64,000 nt of DNA, taken from NCBI RefSeq assembly GCF_003097515.1, contig NZ_CP029188.1, positions 434,001 to 498,000 of the forward strand, in the 5' to 3' direction. Below the pieces are notes generated by a model, which worked only from the letters and a program-made list of their open reading frames with translations, did not search any database and had not been told where the DNA came from. This document shows, piece after piece, positions 32,158 through 39,904 of the stretch; position 1 is the first letter of the stretch, and the number at the start of each line of letters is the position of its first letter. The translations under genes were made by a program, and so were the position numbers. This stretch comes from Streptomyces tirandamycinicus (GTDB lineage: Bacteria; Actinomycetota; Actinomycetes; Streptomycetales; Streptomycetaceae).

Positions 32158-32641
32158 GGCGGTCTGGCGGACAGCCGCGTAACGTCTGTTTCTGTATGGG
32201 ACCAACCGCACCGGTGCAAGAAAAATGCCCCGACGGGACACAGGCGGGGCTCCTCGCGATACCGGAGCACCGCCGCGTCGGCCGCGGGGCGCGTCTCGGA
32301 CGGCTCCATCGTCCGTACGGAACGATGGTCGCCGTCTGACCGGTGACCCGCCGCCCCTGAAGGCGGCCAGGTGGGAGATCGGAGCCTCCACTTGTGGGTC
32401 GGGCACGTCGGTGTCCGACCGGTCGTTACACAAGGTTAGCAGCTCCGGCCCGAAGGGGCGAACCGGGCTGCGGGCGGGCCGCCCGGCGGGTGCGCGGTGC
32501 CGGTCCCCGTACCGGGCCCGGGATCTACCGGGCCGGCGGCACCGTACCGGGCCCGCGGCGACGGCACCGGGACCGTGGTGCGGTGTACCGGGCCCGCGGC
32601 GGCACGTGGCAGGGACGGCCGGCGCGGCCGGCGCGGCTCAG
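32158..32641 (-). other. infC leader / upstream region with stacked hairpins
   Basis: 484 nt between the DUF1844 gene and infC with no gene I can support. Reading toward infC there is a GCCGCC-TTCAGG-GGCGGC hairpin, a strong palindromic stem CCATCGT...ACGATGG (about 32306-32328), and the T-rich terminator at 32221-32250. Several copies of ACCGGGCCCG occur near the DUF1844 end (32508-32610). Confidence 0.6.
32221..32250 (-). terminator. Intrinsic terminator/attenuator upstream of infC
   Basis: On the minus strand GCCCCG and CGGGGC (32250-32245 with 32232-32227) form a stem around a 12-nt loop, immediately followed by ATTTTT. A T-tract is rare in this genome, so this is a convincing factor-independent terminator. 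It lies 64-93 nt before the infC start. Confidence 0.75.
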
Positions 32642-33022
32642 TCAGCCGTACACCGGGCCGGTGTACTTCTCACCCGGGCCCTGGCCCGGCTCGTCGGGGA
32701 CGACCGAGGCCTCGCGGAAGGCCAGCTGGAGGGACTTCAGCCCGTCCCGCAGCGGGGCCGCGTGGAAGGAGCTGATCTCCGTGACACCCGCGTCCAGGAG
32801 ACCGGCGAGCGCGTGGACCAGCTTCCTGGCCTCGTCCAGGTCCTTGTGCTCGTCGCCGTCCTCGGTGAGTCCCAGCTTCACCGCGGCGGCGCTCATCAGG
32901 TTCACCGCGACCGTGACGATCACCTCGACGGCGGGGACCTCCGCGATGTCGCGGGCCATGGCGGCGAAGTCGGGAGCCGGCTCGCCCGCGGGCTGCTCGG
33001 GGGTGGGGGTCGCGTCACTCAT
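32642..33022 (-). CDS. DUF1844 protein
   Basis: 126 residues. After a short Pro/Glu-rich start comes the DUF1844 core DFAAMARDIAEVPAVEVIVT followed by VAVNLMSAAAVKLGL and LDEARKLVHALAGLLDAGV, a helical domain found beside infC in most streptomycetes. The function is unknown. The C-terminal sequence PGEKYTGPVYG is echoed in the GC-rich repeats that follow the stop codon. It lies upstream of infC and downstream of sseB on the same strand. Confidence 0.92.
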   Translation of the reverse strand: MSDATPTPEQPAGEPAPDFAAMARDIAEVPAVEVIVTVAVNLMSAAAVKLGLTEDGDEHKDLDEARKLVHALAGLLDAGVTEISSFHAAPLRDGLKSLQLAFREASVVPDEPGQGPGEKYTGPVYG

Positions 33023-33142
33023 GGGGCACACGATATGCGGTGCCCTCGGCCCCGTACGTACAGGGGTTCTCCCGGGGTTCTCCCGGCGTTCCCGGGGTTC
33101 TCCCGGCACTGCGGCCGGTCACGCCGGACCGCCATCCCCTCC

Positions 33143-33874
33143 TCAGCCCCGTACGTAGAGGGGCTCTCCGGGCGGCACCGCCGACACGGGCAGCAGGGCG
33201 AGGTCGAGTCCGCGCACCAGCCGGGCCCTGAGCGTCTCGTCCGCCGCCAGGGCGCGGGCGACACGCTGAGCGGCTCCCGCGGGGGGCGCGCCCCGGTCGA
33301 GGACGAGGGCCAGGGTGCCGTCGGCGTCACCGGGGCCGAGATGGGCGCGGAGCACCGCAGGTTCGGCGGCCACCACGGCCCGGACCGCCGCGGTGACGGA
33401 CGGGTCGGCCAGCGGGTCGGTGCTCGTGCGGCCCTCCGCGAGGGCCAGCAGCGCCGCGCCGGTCAGCTCGTACGGCACCGGCCCGGCGAGGTCCAGGACC
33501 ACGGTGTCGGCCTTCTCGTGGGCGGCGGCCTGGAGGGCCTGGTGCAGGGGCACGGCGACGGGCCTCGCCTGCGGATCCCACCGGGCGAGCGAAGCGGTCG
33601 ACGTGAACGCGGGCAGCGCGCGGCGGCCGCCCGCCGTCAGCGTGGGCACCGCCATGTCGCTGGTCTTCTCGCGGCGCAGGCCCTTCTCGTCCACCTCGGC
33701 CTCGCCGAGCACGGCGACGACGGGCACGAGGAGCCGGGCGCCCCTGAGCGCCTCCAGCACGGGGCGCTCCGCGCTCCGGTCCTGCGCCCAGGCGGCGAGT
33801 GCCGCGGCCAGCGCCGGGTCGGCGGTGCCGTCGTCGTCGGAGTAGCCGGAGTCGGGGATGTTCTTGAGCGCCAC
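33143..33874 (-). CDS. SseB-family protein
   Basis: 243 residues with two SseB-like domains. The first spans roughly residues 20-130 (DPALAAALAAWAQDRSAERP, LRGARLLVPVVAVLGEAEVD, RRALPAFTSTASLARWDPQA). The second is the more diverged VRAVVAAEPAVLRAHLG, LALVLDRGAPPAGAAQRVAR and VRGLDLALLPVSAVPPGEPL. SseB was named for enhanced serine sensitivity in E. coli, but the biochemical role is not established. The protein is cytosolic. A decamer tandem repeat lies 50-100 nt before the start and a diverged copy of the gene's 3' end lies downstream. Confidence 0.88.
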   Translation of the reverse strand: MALKNIPDSGYSDDDGTADPALAAALAAWAQDRSAERPVLEALRGARLLVPVVAVLGEAEVDEKGLRREKTSDMAVPTLTAGGRRALPAFTSTASLARWDPQARPVAVPLHQALQAAAHEKADTVVLDLAGPVPYELTGAALLALAEGRTSTDPLADPSVTAAVRAVVAAEPAVLRAHLGPGDADGTLALVLDRGAPPAGAAQRVARALAADETLRARLVRGLDLALLPVSAVPPGEPLYVRG

Positions 33875-34207
33875 GCGACGAGCCTAGTTCGTCGGCGGCG
33901 GCGCCCGGGGCGCGGGGGCGCGAAGAGGCACGGGAAGGCACGGGAAGGCACGGGAAGGCACGGAGAGGCGCGCAGAGGCGGCACGGACGGGAGCCGAGAG
34001 GGGCTTGGGGGCACAGAGAGGAGCCGAGGGGCACGGCCGGGCCGGGCGGATCACCTCCGGCGGCGGAGCACCCCCCGGGCGGAAGCGGCGCACTTCCGGC
34101 CGCACCGGGTCACGCCCGGCGACGGGGTCACGTCCGGCGGAACCGGATCACCTCCGGCCGCACCGGATCACGCCCGGCCGCGCCGGATCACGCTCGGCGG
34201 GACGGGG
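33875..34207. other. Gene-free region made largely of tandem repeats
   Basis: 333 nt between sseB and the mycosin gene. It holds the decamer array (33921-33970), a GC-rich spacer and the 20-mer array (from about 34102). The sseB promoter must be near the decamer array but cannot be pinned down. Confidence 0.7.
33921..33970. repeat. Decamer tandem repeat upstream of sseB
   Basis: CGGGAAGGCA is repeated three times without change (33931-33960) with one diverged unit on each side. Confidence 0.9.
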
Positions 34208-34220
34208 TCACGTCCGGCGG
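34121..34220. repeat. 20-bp tandem array running into the mycosin stop codon
   Basis: Five units of exactly 20 nt with the pattern ACGGGGTCACGTCCGGCGG (variants ACCGGATCAC, GCCGGATCAC) occupy 34121-34220, with a shorter sixth unit before. The last unit contains the mycosin TGA (34208-34210), so the array is made of copies of that gene's terminal codons. Confidence 0.9.
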
Positions 34221-35401
34221 CCGCCGCGCCACAGCACCGCCGCCGCGGCCAGCAGCAGCGCGCCGAGGCCGCCGGTGACCGGGGCGAGCCATCCGCCGCC
34301 CGACTCCGCCGAGGCGCCGTCCGGGCCGGTGCCGAAGTACCGCTCGCGATGGCCCTGGAGGGACGCGGTCTTCGGGTCGGTGTCGCCCGGGACCGGCTTG
34401 CCGCCCTGCTCGATCGCGGCGGCCGGGTCGACGATGCCGTACCCCGTGGAGTCGTCGCGTCCGCTCTTCGGGCCGCCGCGGGCGGTGGCGGCGAGGAGCC
34501 GCTTGATCTGGGCGGGGGTGAGCCGGGGGTGCGCGGCCCGGACGAGTGCGGCGGCGCCGGAGACGAAGGCGGACGCCGCGCTGGTGCCCCAGCCCTCGTA
34601 GTACCTGCGGTCGGGGTCGGCGATGACGACGTCGACGCCCGGCGCGCTGACGGTGGCGTACCAGCGCCGGGTGGAGAAGGAGGCGTGGGTGCCATAGCGG
34701 TCTACGGCCGCGACGGCGATGACACCGGGGTAGGCCGCCGGGTACGAGATGTGGTCGCCCTTCTCGCCCCCGTTGCCCGCCGAGGCGACGACGACCGCGC
34801 CCTTGGCGAGGGCGTACTGGACGGCTGCGTCCTCGCCTGCGTCCGGGTGCGCGGACTCGCTGTCGTCACCGAGGGAGAGGTTGATGACGTCGGCACCGTT
34901 GTCGGCGGCCCAGCGGATGCCCTGGGCGAGTGCGGTGCCGCGGGTCTTGCGGGCCTTGGCGCGGGCGGGATCGGCACCTTCGAGGATCACCCGCACGGGG
35001 AGGATCCTGGCCTCGGGTGCGATGCCCAGCACTCCCTCATCACGGCCGGGGCCATGGCCGTGACCCGCGATGATCCCGGCCATCGCGGTGCCGTGCCGGG
35101 CCCACGCGCGGTCGCCGCGCTTCGCCCCGAACCCGATGAGGTCCTTGGTGGGGAGGACGCTGCCCACCAGGTCCGGATGGCTGTCGTCGACGCCGGTGTC
35201 GAGCACCGCGACGGTGATGCCCGCGCCCTTGGTCGTGCGCCACGCCTCCTCGGTGTGCAGGGCTTCCAGGGCCCACTGCCGGACCCGGATGCCGTCGGCC
35301 TGCGCGGGTGCGGCGGAGACGAGCGAGAAGGCGACGGCCGCGGCGACGGCCCCCAGGAGCCGCCCGGGCCTGGCGCGGTTGCGGAGGCGTGCTGCCGTCA
35401 T
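34208..35401 (-). CDS. Mycosin-like S8 serine protease, membrane-anchored
   Basis: 397 residues. A signal peptide (LLGAVAAAVAFSLVSAAPAQA) leads into a subtilisin domain with an intact catalytic triad: Asp68 in VAVLDTGVDDSHPDL, His103 in RHGTAMAGIIAG, Ser274 in GTSAASAFVSGAAAL, plus the oxyanion Asn210 in ASAGNGG. A C-terminal membrane helix (VTGGLGALLLAAAAVLW) ends in GGRRT. This is the MycP layout of type VII secretion. No other ESX component (EccB-E, WXG100) is in the window. The start overlaps the stop of the proline-rich gene by ATGA, so the two proteins are made together and probably meet at the outer membrane face. Confidence 0.9.
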   Translation of the reverse strand: MTAARLRNRARPGRLLGAVAAAVAFSLVSAAPAQADGIRVRQWALEALHTEEAWRTTKGAGITVAVLDTGVDDSHPDLVGSVLPTKDLIGFGAKRGDRAWARHGTAMAGIIAGHGHGPGRDEGVLGIAPEARILPVRVILEGADPARAKARKTRGTALAQGIRWAADNGADVINLSLGDDSESAHPDAGEDAAVQYALAKGAVVVASAGNGGEKGDHISYPAAYPGVIAVAAVDRYGTHASFSTRRWYATVSAPGVDVVIADPDRRYYEGWGTSAASAFVSGAAALVRAAHPRLTPAQIKRLLAATARGGPKSGRDDSTGYGIVDPAAAIEQGGKPVPGDTDPKTASLQGHRERYFGTGPDGASAESGGGWLAPVTGGLGALLLAAAAVLWRGGRRT

Positions 35402-37428
35402 TCGGGGCGCTCCCGTGTGGTGGCGGACTCGCGCAGGGCGCGCTCGATGCGGTCCGCGATTCCCTTGGCCTCGTGGCCGAGGCCGGCCTGGGCGGCGGCG
35501 GACGTACCGCCGGGCACGGTGGCCTCGGCGGCCGGCACGGGGTCGGCCACGGGGCGGCCGTCGGCGAACCCGGAGACGGCGAAGACCACGACGGGCGCGT
35601 CGGTGAGCACGCTGATGGTCCAGCTGGCCCGCTGGCGGTCGCCGAAGCGCGCGGCGACGGTGCCGGTGACCGGGTAGGTGCGGGGCATCAGGTCGGCCCG
35701 TTCGTCCAGGTCCTCCCGGGAGAACCTGGAGTGCAGGGCCGCCATGGCGTCCCGGTCGGCCTCGGTGACGACCATGCCGACGGTCGTGACGCCGGAGGTG
35801 GTGGCGTCGGTGTAGGTGGCGCGGAGCACGCGCAGGCAGCCGACCGGCCGGAGGGCCTTCAGCAGCAGCGGGTCGAACGCCCCGGTGCACGGGCCGTCGG
35901 GCGCGACAGCGACGCGGGTCCACACCCGGTCCGCGCCGCCGGGTCCCGCTCCGTCGCCCTTGATCGTCCGCGGGAAGAGCGTGTCGACGGGGACGCTGTG
36001 CCAGAGCGTGCGTACGTCGGCGTAGCGGGGCTGGGTGGCGGGCGACGCGGCCGGATCGTCCACGAGCCAGCTCCCGGTGACCGCTCCGCCGATCAGCCCC
36101 AGGCCGAGTACGACGCAGGCGAGGGCGGCCACGGCCCTTGCGGGACGCCGGTCCCGGACCGGGCGCAGCCGGGTGGTGATCTCGGCGGGGGTCTCGGGGA
36201 AGGCGCCGGGGTGGGGTGGTGGCGGCGCCGCGTGCGTCATCCAGGGCCACGGGCTGCCCGGGGTGCCCGGGGTGTTCGTGGGACCGGTTTCGGGCCCGCC
36301 CGCGGACGCCCCCGGAGCGGAGGGCTGAGCGGGTACGGGTGCCCTGGGCACGGGGGGCGCCGCGGCAGCAGGGAGGGTCCCGGGCGCGGTCGCCGTCATC
36401 GGGGCCGGAGGCGCTGGGGGTACGGAAGGCGTTGGGCGTACCGGAGGCGCCGGGGGTACCGGAGACGCTCCGGGTGCGGCGGGCGCCCCGGCGAAGCGTG
36501 GCGGTACCAGGGGGCGCGGGGGTATCTCCTCGGCGAGGCGGCGTACGGGAGCGCCGGGGCGCCGGCCGTCGCCGGGGGGCGGCGGCACGGACCGGCCCGG
36601 GGCATGGGGCGCGGGTGCGGCGGGTGCAGCGGGTGCACCGGGTGGCACCGGTGCGTGGGGTGCACCGGGGGCGTCGGGCTCGGCGGTCACGCCCGCCCGG
36701 AAACCCGGCGAGGTCCGCCTGCCCGGCGAGGACGGCGTGCCCGGGACGGACGCGGGGGCGGAGGCGGACCCGGGGGCGGATACCCGCTCGGGGGCCGGAA
36801 CGGACTCGGGGGCCGAGACTGCGCGCGTGCCCGGGACGGAGTGCGGCGTCGGGGCGGAGTGCGGTATCGGGGCGGGCGACGGTGTCGGGCCGGGCGGCGG
36901 GCCCGAGCGCGCGGCCGGTGCGCCCGGGAGCGCGCCGCGGGGCGCGGGTGAATCCGCACCGCTGCCTACAGCCGGACCGGCGGGGGGCGGGTACGGCCGG
37001 CCATTGGCACCGTCCGGGAGCGCGCCGCGGGGCGCGGGAGCGCTCGGGCGGCTCGCCCCGGCCCGAGGGGCGGGCGACGGCTGCGGGAGGGCGGGTTGCC
37101 GGCCGGGAGCCGGGCCGGTCGAGCCGGGTGCGTTGCCGAACGGGTCCCTCCCGGCACCGGCCGGGCCGCTCCCCGCCCGGGCGCCGGGCGCCGGGACCGC
37201 ATGGCCCGTGGTGACGGCCGGGCGGGACCCCGGCCCCGGGGCTGAAGCGGCGTCAGAGGGTGCGGTGCGAGGGCGGGGGGCCGGGGAGGCGGAGCCGGCG
37301 CGGGGGTCCGGGGTGGAGTCCGTGATCGGGCGGAGACGGGTCGTCGTCTCGGTGGAGGCGGGCGGCTGGTTCGGCGGGACGTGGGGCGGGCGGGACGGGA
37401 CGCGTGGGCGCTGCGCCTCGGTGCTCAT
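35398..37428 (-). CDS. Proline-rich single-pass membrane protein with extracytoplasmic domain
   Basis: 676 residues. Residues 1 to about 430 are an extreme Pro/Ala/Gly-rich, disordered cytoplasmic region. A motif TTRLRP occurs at both ends of it (TETTTRLRPITD near residue 30 and AEITTRLRPVRD near 430). One membrane helix follows (AVAALACVVLGLGLIGGAV), then a folded outer domain of about 200 residues (DVRTLWHSVPVDTLFP, VWTRVAVAPDGPC, LLKALRPVGCLRVLRATYTD) with two cysteines. Unrecognised family. It is coupled by overlap to the mycosin-like protease, making it a candidate substrate, partner or regulator of that enzyme. Confidence 0.8.
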   Translation of the reverse strand: MSTEAQRPRVPSRPPHVPPNQPPASTETTTRLRPITDSTPDPRAGSASPAPRPRTAPSDAASAPGPGSRPAVTTGHAVPAPGARAGSGPAGAGRDPFGNAPGSTGPAPGRQPALPQPSPAPRAGASRPSAPAPRGALPDGANGRPYPPPAGPAVGSGADSPAPRGALPGAPAARSGPPPGPTPSPAPIPHSAPTPHSVPGTRAVSAPESVPAPERVSAPGSASAPASVPGTPSSPGRRTSPGFRAGVTAEPDAPGAPHAPVPPGAPAAPAAPAPHAPGRSVPPPPGDGRRPGAPVRRLAEEIPPRPLVPPRFAGAPAAPGASPVPPAPPVRPTPSVPPAPPAPMTATAPGTLPAAAAPPVPRAPVPAQPSAPGASAGGPETGPTNTPGTPGSPWPWMTHAAPPPPHPGAFPETPAEITTRLRPVRDRRPARAVAALACVVLGLGLIGGAVTGSWLVDDPAASPATQPRYADVRTLWHSVPVDTLFPRTIKGDGAGPGGADRVWTRVAVAPDGPCTGAFDPLLLKALRPVGCLRVLRATYTDATTSGVTTVGMVVTEADRDAMAALHSRFSREDLDERADLMPRTYPVTGTVAARFGDRQRASWTISVLTDAPVVVFAVSGFADGRPVADPVPAAEATVPGGTSAAAQAGLGHEAKGIADRIERALRESATTRERPE
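36924..37038 (-). repeat. 25-bp exact repeat inside the proline-rich gene
   Basis: The 25 bp at 36924-36948, starting CCGGGAGCGCGCCGCGGGGC, recur at 37014-37038. They encode the repeated APRGALP segment of the disordered region. Confidence 0.85.
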
Positions 37429-37575
37429 CCGCCCCCCGTTTCCTGGTGCCCGTACCGCCGCCGCATCGCCTTTCGGGGCAGGCCCGTTCGTCGTCGCGGC
37501 CCCTCACTCTACGGGCTTGAGCACGCCGGAAGGGAACGGGACCGCGCCCCCGGGGGATCTGCGCAGAAGGTCCCC

Positions 37576-37597
37576 CTACCCTCGGGTAGACCGGTCT
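37576..37597. promoter_or_regulatory. Two overlapping palindromes before the PLP-enzyme gene
   Basis: CTACCC-TC-GGGTAG (37576-37589) overlaps AGACCGGTCT (37588-37597). They lie 15-36 nt before ATG 37612, in the position of an operator or of a compact promoter for a nearly leaderless gene. Confidence 0.5.
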
Positions 37598-37611
37598 GGC
37601 AAGCTCTGCGC

Positions 37612-38814
37612 ATGACTCCCCGTGCCGCTCTCAGGACCCGGTACGACCGGGCCACCGCGCACCTCGACGCACCCCTGGCCGTCGTGGACCTGGAGGCGTT
37701 CGACGCCAACGCGGCGGATCTGGTCAGGCGGGCCGGCGGGAAACCGGTCCGGGTGGCCAGCAAGTCGGTGCGGTGCCGGGCGCTGCTGGAGCGGGTACTG
37801 GCGAAGGACGGGTTCGCGGGGATCATGTCCTACACGCTGGAGGAGTCGATCTGGCTCACCCGGGCGGGTTTCGGCGATGTGCTCCTGGCGTATCCGTCCG
37901 CCGACCGCGCCGGTTTCGCCGAACTGGCGGGCGACGCCAAGCTCTCGTCCGCCGTGACGGTCATGGTCGACGACCCCGCGCAGCTCGACCTGATCGACCG
38001 GGCCCGGGGCGGCGGCGCGGAGGAGATCCGGGTCTGCCTGGAACTGGACACCTCGCTCCGTCTGCTGGGCGGCCGGATCCGTTTCGGTGCTCGCCGCTCA
38101 CCCCTGCGCTCACCCGAGGACCTCGCCGAGCTCGCCCGCGCGATCGTCGCCAGGCCCGGCTTCCGGGTCGTGGGGCTGATGGCGTACGAGGGGCATGTCG
38201 CGGGAGTGGGTGACGCGGTCCCGGGCAGTCCGCTGCGCTCTCGTGCGGTCCGCCTGATGCAGTCCGCGGCCCGGCGCGAACTCGCCCTGCGGCGAGCGGC
38301 CGTGGTACGCGCGGTGCGGGCGGTGGCGCCGGATCTGGAGTTCGTGAACGGCGGCGGCACCGGCAGTGTGCAGCACACCGCGGCGGAGGACGCGGTCACG
38401 GAGGTCGCCGCGGGCTCCGGACTGTTCCTGCCGAGGCTGTTCGACAACTACACGTCGTTCAGCGGGCGGCCCGCCGCGCTGTTCGCCCAGCCCGTCGTGC
38501 GGCGGCCGGGCGTCGGTGTGGTGACGGTGCTCGGCGGCGGCTATCCCGCCTCGGGCGCGGCCGGGCGGGACCGGCTGCCGGTGCCGTACCTGCCGGAGGG
38601 GCTGCGCTACGACCCGATGGAGGGACCGGGCGAGGTGCAGACGCCTCTGCTGGGGCCGCCGGCGGACGACCTGCTCATCGGCGACAAGGTGTGGTTCCGG
38701 CACGCGAAGGCCGGGGAGTTGTGCGAGCGCTTCCCCTCGCTGCACCTGGTCGAGGACGGCCGGGTGACGGCCACCGTGCCGACGTACCGGGGCGAGGGCC
38801 GTACGTTCCTCTGA
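37612..38814 (+). CDS. D-threonine aldolase / amino-acid deaminase-like PLP enzyme
   Basis: 400 residues with the alanine-racemase-type TIM barrel. The Schiff-base lysine is in RVASKSVRCRALLERVL near residue 46. RVCLELDTSLRLLGG, VVGLMAYEGHVAGVG and EFVNGGGTGSVQHTA follow, and the C-terminal beta domain ends with LIGDKVWFRHAKAGELCERF, which contains the metal-site histidine region of this group. Such enzymes cleave or deaminate D-3-hydroxy amino acids. The exact substrate is not predictable. In the streptomycetes I recall, it is followed by a sugar-lactone oxidase gene, which is missing here; 289 nt of gene-free repetitive DNA follow instead. Confidence 0.87.
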   Translation: MTPRAALRTRYDRATAHLDAPLAVVDLEAFDANAADLVRRAGGKPVRVASKSVRCRALLERVLAKDGFAGIMSYTLEESIWLTRAGFGDVLLAYPSADRAGFAELAGDAKLSSAVTVMVDDPAQLDLIDRARGGGAEEIRVCLELDTSLRLLGGRIRFGARRSPLRSPEDLAELARAIVARPGFRVVGLMAYEGHVAGVGDAVPGSPLRSRAVRLMQSAARRELALRRAAVVRAVRAVAPDLEFVNGGGTGSVQHTAAEDAVTEVAAGSGLFLPRLFDNYTSFSGRPAALFAQPVVRRPGVGVVTVLGGGYPASGAAGRDRLPVPYLPEGLRYDPMEGPGEVQTPLLGPPADDLLIGDKVWFRHAKAGELCERFPSLHLVEDGRVTATVPTYRGEGRTFL

Positions 38815-39103
38815 GCCGCCGGTGACGGGGACGGCTCGGCCGGTGACCGCCCCGGCCACGGGAACCGCCCCGCCGGTGAGCCCGCCGCGCCGGGGTCCCG
38901 GGGCCGCCGGACGGGGCGCGCGGGCGGTCGGCCGGAGGCGCGGCCGCACTGCCCGGTCCGGCCCCGGGAGCCCCTGTGCCCCGGCGCCCCGGCCGCCCGG
39001 AACCCGCACCCCCAGGGGACCGGCCCGTCCGGGGACCCGCCCGTCCGGGGACCAGCGGGGCGTCGTGTGCCCCGGCCGTTCCTCCGCGCGGCGGGGCAGC
39101 GGC

Positions 39104-39898
39104 CTACACGGGGGTGACGTACGCGCCCGAGATGCCGCCGTCCACGAGGAAGTCGGTGGCGTTGACGAAGGACGAGTCGTCGCTGGCGAGGAACGCCACG
39201 GCCGCGGCGATCTCCTCCGCGTCGGCGAACCGGCCGACGGGGATGTGCACCAGCCGGCGGGCCGCCCGCTCGGGGTCCTTGGCGAACAGTTCCTGCAGCA
39301 GCGGGGTGTTGACCGGGCCGGGGCACAGCGCGTTGACCCTGATGCCCTCGCGGGCGAACTGCACGCCCAGCTCGCGGGACATGGCGAGGACGCCGCCCTT
39401 GCTCGCGGTGTACGAGATCTGCGAGGTCGCGGCGCCCATCCGGGCCACGAACGAGGCCGTGTTGATGATGGAGCCCCGGCCCTGCCGGCGCATGTAGGGG
39501 ATGGCGGCCTTGCAGCACAGGAACACGGAGGTGAGGTTGACCTCCTGGACCCGCTTCCAGGCGTCCAGGCCCGTCTCCAGGATGGAGTCGTCGTCGGGGG
39601 GCGAGATGCCGGCGTTGTTGAAGGCGATGTCGACGCTGCCGTACGTGTCGAAGGCGGTCCGGAACAGCGCCTCCACCTGCTCGGCGTCGGTCACGTCCAC
39701 CTTCACGAAGGTCCCGCCGACCTCCTCGGCCGCGGACTTGCCGGCGGTCTCGTCGACGTCACCGCAGACGACATTGGCCCCTTCGGAGGCCAGGCGGCGC
39801 GCGGTGGCCAGTCCGATGCCGCTCCCGGCACCGGTGATGACGGCGGTGCGGCCGACGAGCCGGCGGCAGACGGGGGTGTCGTTGTGGGCAGTGCTCAT
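39104..39898 (-). CDS. SDR-family dehydrogenase of the glutamylation cluster
   Basis: A 264-residue classical short-chain dehydrogenase: coenzyme motif TGAGSGIGLATARRLA, acidic residue after strand 2 (CGDVDE, NAD preference), NNAGISPP, catalytic serine in NTASFVARMG, and YTASKGG with the Tyr-x3-Lys pair. The gene follows the aldehyde dehydrogenase by 6 nt and belongs to the glnA4 operon. A plausible job is oxidising the alcohol of gamma-glutamyl-ethanolamide to the aldehyde handled by the neighbouring enzyme. That order of steps is inferred from gene content, not shown. Confidence 0.9.
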   Translation of the reverse strand: MSTAHNDTPVCRRLVGRTAVITGAGSGIGLATARRLASEGANVVCGDVDETAGKSAAEEVGGTFVKVDVTDAEQVEALFRTAFDTYGSVDIAFNNAGISPPDDDSILETGLDAWKRVQEVNLTSVFLCCKAAIPYMRRQGRGSIINTASFVARMGAATSQISYTASKGGVLAMSRELGVQFAREGIRVNALCPGPVNTPLLQELFAKDPERAARRLVHIPVGRFADAEEIAAAVAFLASDDSSFVNATDFLVDGGISGAYVTPV

Positions 39899-39904
39899 GG
39901 GATC

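Noticed and set aside
32158..32433. In-frame extension that would add 92 residues to IF-3
   Set aside because: It crosses the T-rich terminator and hairpins, has no ribosome site, and does not resemble any IF-3 N-terminus.
34102..34220. 20-bp repeats as a CRISPR-like array
   Set aside because: The units are adjacent without unique spacers and derive from the mycosin 3' end.
34208..37428. Type VII secretion locus
   Set aside because: Only a mycosin is present. No EccC ATPase, EccB, EccD, EccE or WXG100 gene occurs in the window.
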